From NCBI RefSeq assembly GCF_017349075.1, contig NZ_JAFMOF010000007.1, positions 62,001 through 126,000 on the forward strand: a stretch of DNA of 64,000 nucleotides. Direction: 5' to 3'. The notes beneath the pieces are model-generated. The model ran no database searches and was not told the DNA's origin. It worked only from the letters and a program-made list of their open reading frames with translations. The DNA comes from Streptomyces triculaminicus (lineage in GTDB: Bacteria; Actinomycetota; Actinomycetes; Streptomycetales; Streptomycetaceae). Both the position numbers and the translations under genes were made by a program. Below, one piece after another: positions 26,896 through 35,140 of the stretch. Every line of letters begins with the position of its first letter. Positions within the stretch are counted from its first letter, which is position 1.

Positions 26896-28572
26896 ATGAG
26901 AAACGAGGCAACACGTGAGACCACCTCGCCTGTGGCCCCGCCTCTGCCACCCCGGCGCCGGCAACGCGTAAAAGTGCCATGGCGCCTGGTGGCATCCCCT
27001 TACTACTCCGATGCCGCGCTGAGCGTGTACATAAAAGTGAAAGCTCTCGCCATGCGTCCGGAGGGTTGCACCGCAGGAACCGCCGTACTGGCCTCCTACC
27101 TCCGGACATCGCCGTCGACGGTGTAACGAGGCCAGGCTCAGCTCAGCCGCCCCGCCCCGGACGGAGTCATCGAACTGACATCGCAACGCAGAACGCTACC
27201 CGGCGGGCGGGGCACCACTGCGGTACGTCGCGTACGTCTGCTGAGCCAGAACGAACGATTCGTATGGCTGCCTGTAGCAGCAGCCGAAGACCTGACACCA
27301 CGACAGTTACGCGCCTACGCCGTCATCACCTATGCAGCACTACAAGCCATCCCTTTGACCGAAAGCGAGCTCGCCGGCTACCTGCACCACCACTCGGGCA
27401 CCAGACCCGGCCGTTCCCTCACCCCGACAGCAGCCGGAAACATCATCGACAGCCTTGAAGCGACACGATGGATAACAGTGCACCGCCGAGCCGGCGAACG
27501 CGGCCGGCATCAGTTCATCGCGCACGACCTACCACCCTCATCGCGTGCAGTGGGGCAGTGCCCCACTGCACCCAGCCCGCCTCCACCTGCGCAGGTCAGC
27601 ACCAAGCCGACACCCGCATGTGATGACGCATCGGCTTCGCACATTGATGAAGCATTCCTCGCGTATAAGGAATCACCTAGGACTGACCGACCCGAGGACG
27701 AGCGAGCGCTCGACACACCCGCCGTAGGCGAAATACCGGTGAGTGACCCCGCACCCAGCCCCACCACCTCCACCCCGCCGGGAAACAAAACGGCTGGGCT
27801 CGCGCTGCGCGCGGCCGGGCAACTCTCCACCGTCACCTCCCGGCCGCGACGCCCCAACCGCCACGTCACAGGCAACCATCACTACAACGGCCCCGCCCTG
27901 ACACTGAGCACCCGCATCTACGCGACGCTCGAACCAGTCCACTGGCTGCTGAAGCAAGTCGACCGTGTTTGGGTACAGCGCCACATCGCCCGCGAGGTCG
28001 GTCGCCAGCTACGCGAGGGCATGGACCAGGACCGGCTCCAGCAGCGATTGACACGGAGGCTCGCTGCCACCTCCCTTGCCGAGATCCGCGATCCGGGCCG
28101 GTGGCTGCTCGGCGTGGCCCTGCCACGCTGGGGCTGCAGCCTCATGGACTGCGAAGAAGGCATCCTGTGGCCCACAGGCGTCCGCTGCCCTGTATGCCAA
28201 GAGATCACCATCGAACGCAAGGCCACCAGGCGACACACGCAGCATTCCGGCCGGGACCACGAAAACACACCTCGCTCGAGCGCCAGCCGCTCCGGTCGCG
28301 AGACAGCCGACCCGATGTTGATCCGCCCCGCTGCTCCGATCACTCAAGAGCCACGCGGTGCCGAGCGGGGCACATGCGGTGCATGCGGTGTACGAATCCT
28401 GCTCCTCGGCCGCGCCCTGTTCGACCTCCTATGCCGACTCTGCCGCGAAGAACAAACCGAGCAGTTCTCTGCTGCAGGCGTCGACGACGGTACATACCCA
28501 CCTTCAAGGTCTGGAAAGGGATCTTTCTCAAGCGTGCAACCTTGCACACCACTCGCGCGCAGTCGTAGGTAG
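26896..28572 (+). pseudogene. winged-helix plasmid protein interrupted by one TAA
   Basis: From ATG 26896 the frame reads PWRLVASPYYSDAALSVYIK, reaches TSPSTV and then TAA at 27124-27126. It then continues in the same frame, without further stop, through RGQAQLSRPAPDGVIEL to 28572. The break falls in the recognition region of a winged helix, where STVERGLxQL would be usual, so GAA to TAA is likely. The rest includes LTESELAGYLHHHSG, a Pro-rich linker, and Cys pairs (CPVCQE; CGACGV then CRLCRE) suggesting zinc knuckles. The intact length would be about 558 aa. It is of the same type as the gene at 48361: DNA-binding proteins common on Streptomyces plasmids. Confidence 0.75.
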
Positions 28573-29325
28573 GCCGAGGAACTGACCGCCCCCGCTTCAA
28601 CGCCATGGCCGTCCCGGCAAAGCCAAATCCGCCGCCGATCCATGGGGGCCTTGTGGGTGCAGGGAGCAGGCATGACAACGTCGGCACCACCACGATGATC
28701 GGCGAGGCTTCAACCGCCTTCGCGGCGTTCTCACACCGCGCGGTCCGCCAGGGCATGGAGATGCCGCTGGCTCACCTCCGCCTGCGCGGAGCTCGCGAGC
28801 GCGGTCGCCCGGAGCCGACCCTGCCTGCGCCTCACCCTCCGCCGACGCAGAGAGCACGCCACCCATCCCGCGGACGTCGAAGTCGATTACGACCTACCTC
28901 CGTCGGCGCGGAGCTCATGGGGTGGTCAACTATGCGCGGAGTCGCATAACCGGCTTACCTCCGCGGCTTACCTCCGCCTGCGCGGAGCTCACTTCTGGCC
29001 GGTCCGTGAACGAAACGTGCTGAGCGGGGTACCTCCGCGGTTGCGGAGAAGAGCTGGCGGGGCCGGCTATGAGCGAACCGTATCTCTGTCAGTCACCTGA
29101 CGGGCACTCATGAGACTGGAGGCGTCGGCTCTTCCTGCATGCGAACAAGAGGAAGCTCAGGACGTTACGGCCTCAGACTGGCTGAGCGGTTCTAAACATA
29201 CGTACTGCCGAGGTTCCAGATGCTTCAAGACGGGAGCATGGAAGCCTGTCGCTGTCACAGTTGCTGATGTGGGGCCGCGTCTCACGGATGACTCCCGACA
29301 GTCTGTGACCAGAACACACAGGAGG

Positions 29326-29359
29326 CCCTGCCTTCGCGCTCCGCAGCGCGAAGGCAGGG
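29326..29359. terminator. perfect 15-bp hairpin
   Basis: CCCTGCCTTCGCGCT pairs with its complement around CCGC. It lies next to a second hairpin at 29385 and together they form a transcription barrier. Confidence 0.6.
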
Positions 29360-29384
29360 GTGTCCCGTTCAGGCGACCCTCCGG

Positions 29385-29427
29385 GTAGCTGGTCCCGGCA
29401 CATTGTGAGTGTGCCGGGGTCAGCTAC
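29385..29427 (-). terminator. hairpin terminator after the small gene
   Basis: Arms of 18 bp (29385-29402, 29410-29427) with two mismatches around TTGTGAG. It starts inside the stop codon of the minus-strand gene 29424-29609. Confidence 0.6.
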
Positions 29428-29609
29428 TTTGCAACCCAGAGCCTGAAGATCCCTGTGGCTGCCGTGATGGCAGCTGCCAGAGCTTGGATCAACCGGCTCC
29501 GGCGCTCGATTCGGTCGAACGTGCGTTTGGTGAATTCGAGCATCCGGTGGGGTAGCGCCCTCAAGCACTGCAGCACGGTGTGGCTCCTTGTCCCGTCGTT
29601 CTGGGTCAC
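29424..29609 (-). CDS. possible small membrane protein, 61 aa
   Basis: GTG start (MTQNDGTRSHTVL). Basic middle part (KRTFDRIERRSR) followed by a hydrophobic C-terminal helix LIQALAAAITAATGIFRLWV. Two hairpins directly follow its stop, which supports a real transcript. Peptides of this layout occur as small stress or toxin-like membrane proteins, but I recognise no family. Confidence 0.4.
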   Translation of the reverse strand: MTQNDGTRSHTVLQCLRALPHRMLEFTKRTFDRIERRSRLIQALAAAITAATGIFRLWVAK

Positions 29610-30215
29610 GAGAGACCCAGGGATGGCGTGAGGTCAGGGGCCAGCGCTGAAGCACGCGGTGAGCCTATGGGGTAACGGACGTGCAGGGCACCGGAGTTGG
29701 TGAACTTACGTGCATCGCGATGCCGCGGCCTGACCGAGACTGTGACGTTCTGAGCTTGTTTCGTGCATGGCGGGTACGTCTCGGCTTCCGGCCTGGAGGC
29801 GGTTGTGTCGCTGGGCGGCATGTCGTTGTGCCGAAGGGCTGACAGATGTCGTAGCTGGTTGTGGGGGCTGGCGCCGAACGTGTGCCTTGGTGGGCGATTC
29901 ATTAGCTATGGGCAAGATGTCCGGCAGGGTGGCGTTGGGTTCGGCGGTGGATCACGTCCCCAATCCGGGTGACGCAGCCGAGAGGGTTCACGACCTACCT
30001 CCGCCGGCGCGGAGCGCAGTGCTTTCGGCGCTATTTGTCCGATAAACGCGCGGGGGACCTCCGCGTGGGCGGAGCGTGCGCGGTCCGACTGTAGCGGGCA
30101 CCACTGACAATTTTTTCGAGTTCACGGGACCGTGTTGCGCGCCTTCGATAGACGCGCTTAGCTCGCCTCCTCGGGACGCCTCGGCGACCAACAACTTCCC
30201 TGCGTCAGCGATCCG

Positions 30216-31796
30216 TTGGCGTTCATCACCGTGATGGAGGGCAACTTGCCTGTCTGGAATGCGGCTGACCAGCCATGCCTCATGCTGGTCCTCCGCGAGG
30301 ACGCGGACCGGGAGGAGCTTGAAGCGCTCTTACCCGGTGTCGCACCCGGCGCTCACTATGAGACCGGGCTACGAGGCGCGCTGCTGGGCGCGCATCTGGC
30401 GTCCGACCTCGAGGTGCCGAATCCGGCGGTGGAGTCGATGCTCCGCCGGCTGCTGACCGCGCTCGCCATCCGTGTCGGCAGGCTCGATGTGGCGGACCTG
30501 TCGGTGTGGGAGGACCGCTTCGATACCCTTCTCGCTGTCGGACGATTCGATGCGAAGGCTGTCAACGATTACATCGACCGATGGCGGCACCGCTTCGACC
30601 TCTACGACAGCAAGCGTCCGTTCCTCCAGGACCCGCGGCTGGCCGAGCAGTGCTCTCGGCGCGCGGCGCCGGGAAAGCTGGTGATGCCTCGCCCGTCAGG
30701 GGCGAACCAGCCGTGGCTGGACCACACGCCGCAGGACGAACCGGTGCCCTCGGGGGAGGCTCTCGGATGGGTGCTGGCCTGGCGCGGCTACGGCCCCTCG
30801 GGTACGGGCGCGCAGCGGCAGCACGGCGGTGTGAACTCGAAGAACATGAAGGCTGCCCCATTGAGGTCGCTGGTGTCGTTCCACCCTCTTGGCACGAGCT
30901 TGTTCACGTCGCTGCTGCTCTCCTGCCCGCCACCGACGGGGACTGAGGATGTCGCTGGCGACCTGGCCCCCTGGGAGCGGGACGAGCTGGAGGACCCGCT
31001 GCTGCCTGCCCCCGCCAAGGGGCCGGTGTCGCTGCTGACCGGCAGGACCGCGCATCACGTGTTGCTGGCCCCCGACGAGAGTGGCGGGGAGGCGGTGGGC
31101 TGTTGGGTGGCGTGGGGGAGTCGGGTGGATCTGCCGGCAGCCCGGGATCCGTTCGTCGTCGACCGGGTCAAGGCCGGCCCGGTGCGGGCAAGCTGGCGCC
31201 GTTCGCTGCTGCGGGATTTCGACTCGTTCATCCACGCCAAAGACCCTGCCGCCGTCGGCATCAAGGGCGTGATTCTCCCTGGCTGGCTGTCGGTCTACGC
31301 GGACCTGCCGCAGGAGGCCCTCAAGACCCTGTCGAGCGTGCGGGTCAGAGCGCTCGGCTGCCACCAGGAGAAGCAGGACCGTAACGAGCACTGGTATGGG
31401 GTGACCACCCCGGCCAGCATCGCTCCGTATCTTCCCTCGCGGCATCCGCAGCGGGCGGCCCGTGTCGCCCAGACCCGCCTCGCCGCGGAGATGGCGGCTG
31501 CGGACATGGCCAAGTCCCTGCGGTCGGCGTGGAAGCAGATGTCTCCTGGCGAGAAGACCTGCCCGTGGGCAGATGAAGGCACCGCCCAGTTCTGGGACCG
31601 GGCGGAGTCCCTCTTCTGGGCCGCGATCTCCGACGACGATGCGCCTCCTGTGCGCTTCAGAGCTCTGGCGCTGGAGATCTACGACGCCATCACCCAGCCG
31701 GTAGCGACAACTCCCCAAGGGATGCACCCGATCGCCCAGGCCCGCTCGGCACTGGCGTACCCCCGGACCGGAAGGAAGAAGGAGAAGGCCGCATGA
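30216..31796 (+). CDS. cas8e: type I-E Cascade large subunit Cas8e (Cse1/CasA)
   Basis: About 526 aa from a TTG; no clear ribosome site, so the start is unsure (ATG 30234 is an alternative). Family landmarks: NPAVESMLRRLLTALAIRVG, YIDRWRHRFDLYDSKRPFLQ, then PLRSLVSFHPLGTSLF. Cas8e recognises the PAM and positions target DNA in Cascade. The first 60 residues (VMEGNLPVWNAADQPCL) are unlike the usual EPWIPV opening but keep LPVW. It is first in an operon in which every gene to cas6e overlaps the next by 4 nt. Confidence 0.9.
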   Translation: MAFITVMEGNLPVWNAADQPCLMLVLREDADREELEALLPGVAPGAHYETGLRGALLGAHLASDLEVPNPAVESMLRRLLTALAIRVGRLDVADLSVWEDRFDTLLAVGRFDAKAVNDYIDRWRHRFDLYDSKRPFLQDPRLAEQCSRRAAPGKLVMPRPSGANQPWLDHTPQDEPVPSGEALGWVLAWRGYGPSGTGAQRQHGGVNSKNMKAAPLRSLVSFHPLGTSLFTSLLLSCPPPTGTEDVAGDLAPWERDELEDPLLPAPAKGPVSLLTGRTAHHVLLAPDESGGEAVGCWVAWGSRVDLPAARDPFVVDRVKAGPVRASWRRSLLRDFDSFIHAKDPAAVGIKGVILPGWLSVYADLPQEALKTLSSVRVRALGCHQEKQDRNEHWYGVTTPASIAPYLPSRHPQRAARVAQTRLAAEMAAADMAKSLRSAWKQMSPGEKTCPWADEGTAQFWDRAESLFWAAISDDDAPPVRFRALALEIYDAITQPVATTPQGMHPIAQARSALAYPRTGRKKEKAA

Positions 31797-32416
31797 CCGC
31801 CGAATCCCTGCCTGCGTCGCCGGCGCCGGCCGTGGGGGCAGCGACCCCGGGCCCGTTGGAGCGATACGAGAAGTTCCTGCGCATCGTCCGCAAGGCGTGT
31901 TCCACGCCGGGCGGGCGGGCCGCCCTGCGCCAGGGCCTGGCCGATGACCTTTCCTCGCCCTGGCAGCTCTACATGCATCTGCTGCCGGCCGGCGGCATCC
32001 CGGCCTACGCGGCGACCCGTGAGGCCGAGCGGCCCTACCTGCTCGTGGCGTGCCTGTACGCGGTCCACGACGCCCCCAACCCGCGCACTGCCAAGACCAC
32101 CCCGTCCCCGGCCCCGAAGCCGGCCGACGTGCGCAAGAACCTTGGCTGGTCCTATGCCCGCGCCGCGACCACCGGTGCCATGCGGCAGCAGAACGCCGCC
32201 GACGCCCTCTCCTACCTCGCGCAGCTCGACACCGAAGGTCTCTACCGCGACCTGCCCGGCGCGATCTCGCTGCTGCGCTCCCACCGCATTCCCGTGCAGT
32301 GGCCGGTGCTGCTGCGCGACCTGACCCGCTGGCCGAACTGGGCGGACGACGTCCGCATCGATTGGGTCCGTGCCTTCCACACCCCCGCCCGCTCCACCGA
32401 GGAGAACACGAAGTGA
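31793..32416 (+). CDS. cse2: type I-E Cascade small subunit Cse2 (CasB)
   Basis: 207 aa. Helical protein with RYEKFLRIVRKACSTPGGRAAL, WSYARAATTGAM and a C-terminal PVQWPVLLRDLTRW typical of Cse2. Two copies stabilise the non-target strand in Cascade. ATG overlaps the cas8e stop by 4 nt. A Pro-rich linker (KTTPSPAPKPADV) is longer than in E. coli. Confidence 0.9.
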   Translation: MTAESLPASPAPAVGAATPGPLERYEKFLRIVRKACSTPGGRAALRQGLADDLSSPWQLYMHLLPAGGIPAYAATREAERPYLLVACLYAVHDAPNPRTAKTTPSPAPKPADVRKNLGWSYARAATTGAMRQQNAADALSYLAQLDTEGLYRDLPGAISLLRSHRIPVQWPVLLRDLTRWPNWADDVRIDWVRAFHTPARSTEENTK

Positions 32417-33669
32417 CCACCCCTGCGCCTGGCAATCTCTACCTCGACGTCCACCTGATCCAGTCCTACCCCTACTCGAACCTCAACCGGGACCGGCAGG
32501 GGGCCCCGAAGTCCGCCAAGTACGGGGGCGTGATGCGCGCCCGGCAGTCCTCGCAGAACGGCAAGCGGCACACTCGCCTCACTGTGGAGAAGGCCACCGG
32601 TATCCGTGCGCTGCGCACCCGCGGTGTCCCGAAGGCCGTGGCCAAGCGGCTGACGGACCGGGGATGGAACAAGGAGGTCGCGCTCGTAGCTGGCCAGATG
32701 CTCATTCTGGCCGCCGGGGTCAAGGGCCTGGGTATCGCCGACAGCCAGGGCACCAACGCCCTGCTGTTCCTCCCCGAGAGCGCCCTGGACGCCCTGGCGG
32801 AACTGGCCGACTCCCACCGCGGTGAGATCACCCAGGCCGCGTACGACATCGAGGCGGAGGCAGAGAAGGCGGCGAAGAAGACCACTCGCAAGACCGCCGC
32901 CGCGGAGGAGGGAGCGGAGGACGACAACGAGGACGAGCCGGCCATCGGTGAGAACAGCCTGCTGGCCAAGTACGCGGCGAAAGTTCTTCCCAAGGCCGAG
33001 GTCCTGGCCATTCTGCAGAGCAGGAACGCCTCCGTCGCCGCGTTCGGCCGGATGCTCGCCAACGAGGCCGGCTCCACCGTCGACGGCGCCGTCCAGATGG
33101 CTCACGGGCTCAGCACCCACGCCGCCACGCCCCAGCTCGACTATTTCACCGCCGTCGACGACATCCTCGAGGACGAGGGGACGGAGACCGGCGCCGGGCA
33201 CATGGGCGACAACCGCTACACCTCCGCCACCTTCTATCGGTACGCCTGCCTGAACGTCAGTGAGCTCATCGGCAACCTCGACGGTGACACCGAGACCGCG
33301 CAGACCGTGACCGCCGAGTTCCTTCGCGCCTTCGTCAGCACCGTGCTGCCGGCGAAGTCCTCCGGAACCGCACCGTTCACCGTTCCCCACCTCGTCTACG
33401 TCGCCGTGCGCACCGACCGCCCGGTCAGCCTGGTCGGCGCGTACGAGACGCCTGTCCCCGACACCTCCGACGGCTACGTCCCGGCCTCGCTGACCCGGCT
33501 GGCCGACCACGCCGCCGCCCACCACCGCTTCCTGGGCACCGACGGCCTGCTCATGCACGCCCACAGCGGACTCACCGACCAGACCTTCGAGGCGCTCGGC
33601 GACCGGATCGACGGCCTCAATGCGCTCGTCGCACGCGTGGCCGGCACCGTGGCCAAGGGGAACGCGTGA
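32413..33669 (+). CDS. cas7e: type I-E Cascade backbone Cas7e (Cse4/CasC)
   Basis: 418 aa from the GTG overlapping the cse2 stop. Opens with YLDVHLIQSYPYSNLNRDRQG (shortened), the RAMP-fold start of Cas7e, then PKSAKYGGVMRARQSSQNGK. It forms the six-subunit crRNA-binding filament. An acidic/basic low-complexity insert (KAAKKTTRKTAAAEEGAED) at about residues 150-180 lies in a loop. Later FGRMLANE and ATFYRYACLNV are family-typical. Complete. Confidence 0.94.
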   Translation: MTTPAPGNLYLDVHLIQSYPYSNLNRDRQGAPKSAKYGGVMRARQSSQNGKRHTRLTVEKATGIRALRTRGVPKAVAKRLTDRGWNKEVALVAGQMLILAAGVKGLGIADSQGTNALLFLPESALDALAELADSHRGEITQAAYDIEAEAEKAAKKTTRKTAAAEEGAEDDNEDEPAIGENSLLAKYAAKVLPKAEVLAILQSRNASVAAFGRMLANEAGSTVDGAVQMAHGLSTHAATPQLDYFTAVDDILEDEGTETGAGHMGDNRYTSATFYRYACLNVSELIGNLDGDTETAQTVTAEFLRAFVSTVLPAKSSGTAPFTVPHLVYVAVRTDRPVSLVGAYETPVPDTSDGYVPASLTRLADHAAAHHRFLGTDGLLMHAHSGLTDQTFEALGDRIDGLNALVARVAGTVAKGNA

Positions 33670-34406
33670 ACGGCCTGCTCCTGCACCTGTCCGGCCCGCT
33701 GCAGTCCTGGGGAAGCGACGCGGACTTCGAAGTCCGCACCACACACCGCTGGCCCACCCGCTCGGGCCTGACCGGTCTGCTCGCCTGCGCCCTGGGGCGC
33801 CCGCGTGACAGCGACAACAGCGACCTGGCCGAACTGAGCTACACCATCCGCGTCGACCGTCCGGGCCAAAGGGAGATGGACTTCCACACCATCGGCGGCG
33901 GCTACCCCCGCCACCTCACCCCGCCCACGGCGGACGGGAAATTCAAGAAGCTCGGCGAGGGCACCATGCTCACCGAACGCTGGTACCTCACCGACGCAGC
34001 TTTCACCGTCGCCGTCACCGGCCACCCCGGAGTCATCCACGTCTGCGGCGCCGCCCTGAAACGCCCCACATTCGGGCTCAGCCTGGGACGCCGCTCCTGC
34101 ACCCCCGACACCCCCATCCTCGTGCGCTCCGCCGTGCCCGACGCAGTGGGCGAACTCGACCGCCTGCCGCTGCACCGGACACCCACCCGCGGCACGCCGG
34201 AGCCGGTGACCTTCATCTACGACACCGCCCCCGAGCCGGGAGCGCGGCCGGACACCGAAGTCCGTGACCGGCCCGGCCCCCGTCGAATCTTCACCCGCAG
34301 GCCCGTATGGCAAAGGCAGCGCTTACTGCCGGACGCCCCGGAAGCCGGCCGCGGCACCCAGTGGATCGACGCACTCACCGCATACCGAGAGGCAGCCGCC
34401 GCGTGA
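33666..34406 (+). CDS. cas5e: type I-E Cascade subunit Cas5e (CasD)
   Basis: 246 aa, GTG start overlapping cas7e. Begins LLLHLSGPLQSWGSDADF, with TTHRWPTRSGLTGLLACALG, the standard Cas5e opening; later RWYLTDAAFTVAV and FGLSLGRRSCTP. It caps the 5' handle of the crRNA. The C-terminal tail contains RRIFTRRPV, also usual. Confidence 0.94.
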   Translation: MNGLLLHLSGPLQSWGSDADFEVRTTHRWPTRSGLTGLLACALGRPRDSDNSDLAELSYTIRVDRPGQREMDFHTIGGGYPRHLTPPTADGKFKKLGEGTMLTERWYLTDAAFTVAVTGHPGVIHVCGAALKRPTFGLSLGRRSCTPDTPILVRSAVPDAVGELDRLPLHRTPTRGTPEPVTFIYDTAPEPGARPDTEVRDRPGPRRIFTRRPVWQRQRLLPDAPEAGRGTQWIDALTAYREAAAA

Positions 34407-35065
34407 CCACCGCCCCCGCCGCCCCCACCCGCACCCTGCACCTGGCCCAACTGCACCTGGAAGCCCGCAGCCGCGCCGTCCACCAGGACTTGAACGACGC
34501 CACCAAACTGCACAACACCGTCCAGTCCCTCTTCCCCGACACCCTCGGGGACACCCCGCGCGCCGCAACCCACACCCTCTTCCGGCTCGAGCGCGAACAG
34601 GCCGGCGCCGTCCTGCTCATCCAGTCCACCCTGCCCATCAACCGCAACGCCCTCCCGCGCGGATACGCCCACCACCTCGCCCACCGGGACCTCGGCCCCC
34701 TCCTGGACTGGATCACCGAGGGCCGGCTCGTGCGCTACCGCATCGACGCCAACCCCATCAAAACCACGTTCGTCCGCGGACAACGAGGCAAGCGCACCCC
34801 GGTGACCGGCGCCGAGGCCCTGGCATGGTGGGAACGTCAGGCCCACAAGGCAGGCCTCGCCAACCAGCTCGCCCTGGACCTGCCCCAGCCCCCCGTACGG
34901 GGCACCCGCAACAACTCCAAGCCGATCCTGCTGCGAGCCATGCGCTTCGAAGGCGTCGCCACCGTCACCGACGCCGACGCCCTGCGCGCCGCCATCACCG
35001 TGGGCATCGGCCAGGGACGTGCCTACGGCCTGGGCCTGCTCTCCATCGCCCCCTACCGCCCCTGA
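34403..35065 (+). CDS. cas6e: crRNA endoribonuclease Cas6e (CasE)
   Basis: 220 aa, GTG start overlapping cas5e. N-terminal TLHLAQLHLEARSR, QSLFPD, FRLEREQAGAVLLIQS; C-terminal glycine-rich loop GIGQGRAYGLGLLS. The His in DATKLHNTVQ is the likely catalytic base. It cuts 8 nt upstream of each spacer, leaving the GTGAGCCG handle shared by all four arrays here. A 75-bp gap separates it from cas3. Confidence 0.94.
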   Translation: MTTAPAAPTRTLHLAQLHLEARSRAVHQDLNDATKLHNTVQSLFPDTLGDTPRAATHTLFRLEREQAGAVLLIQSTLPINRNALPRGYAHHLAHRDLGPLLDWITEGRLVRYRIDANPIKTTFVRGQRGKRTPVTGAEALAWWERQAHKAGLANQLALDLPQPPVRGTRNNSKPILLRAMRFEGVATVTDADALRAAITVGIGQGRAYGLGLLSIAPYRP

Positions 35066-35140
35066 CACACACCCGGCCAGCACCACACCCGGGTCCGGGA
35101 CGCACCGGCCCGGGCCCGCCACGACGTAAGGATCCCCGCA

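Larger units (their letters stand above)
28768..30079 (-). repeat. scattered CRISPR-repeat relics before the cas operon
   Basis: Decayed repeats near 28768-28796 (GGCTCACCTCCGCCTGCGCG), 28889-28917, 28952-28992, 29019-29047, 29989-30013 and 30055-30078. They resemble the array 4 repeat (loop CGCCTGCG on the plus strand) more than those of arrays 1-3. Spacing is irregular. No gene other than the small one at 29424 is visible in this interval. Confidence 0.6.

Noticed and set aside
30696..32435. A 579-aa open frame antisense to cas8e and cse2
   Set aside because: It is a high-GC shadow frame, rich in Arg/Gly/Pro without domains, while the plus strand carries clear Cascade subunits.
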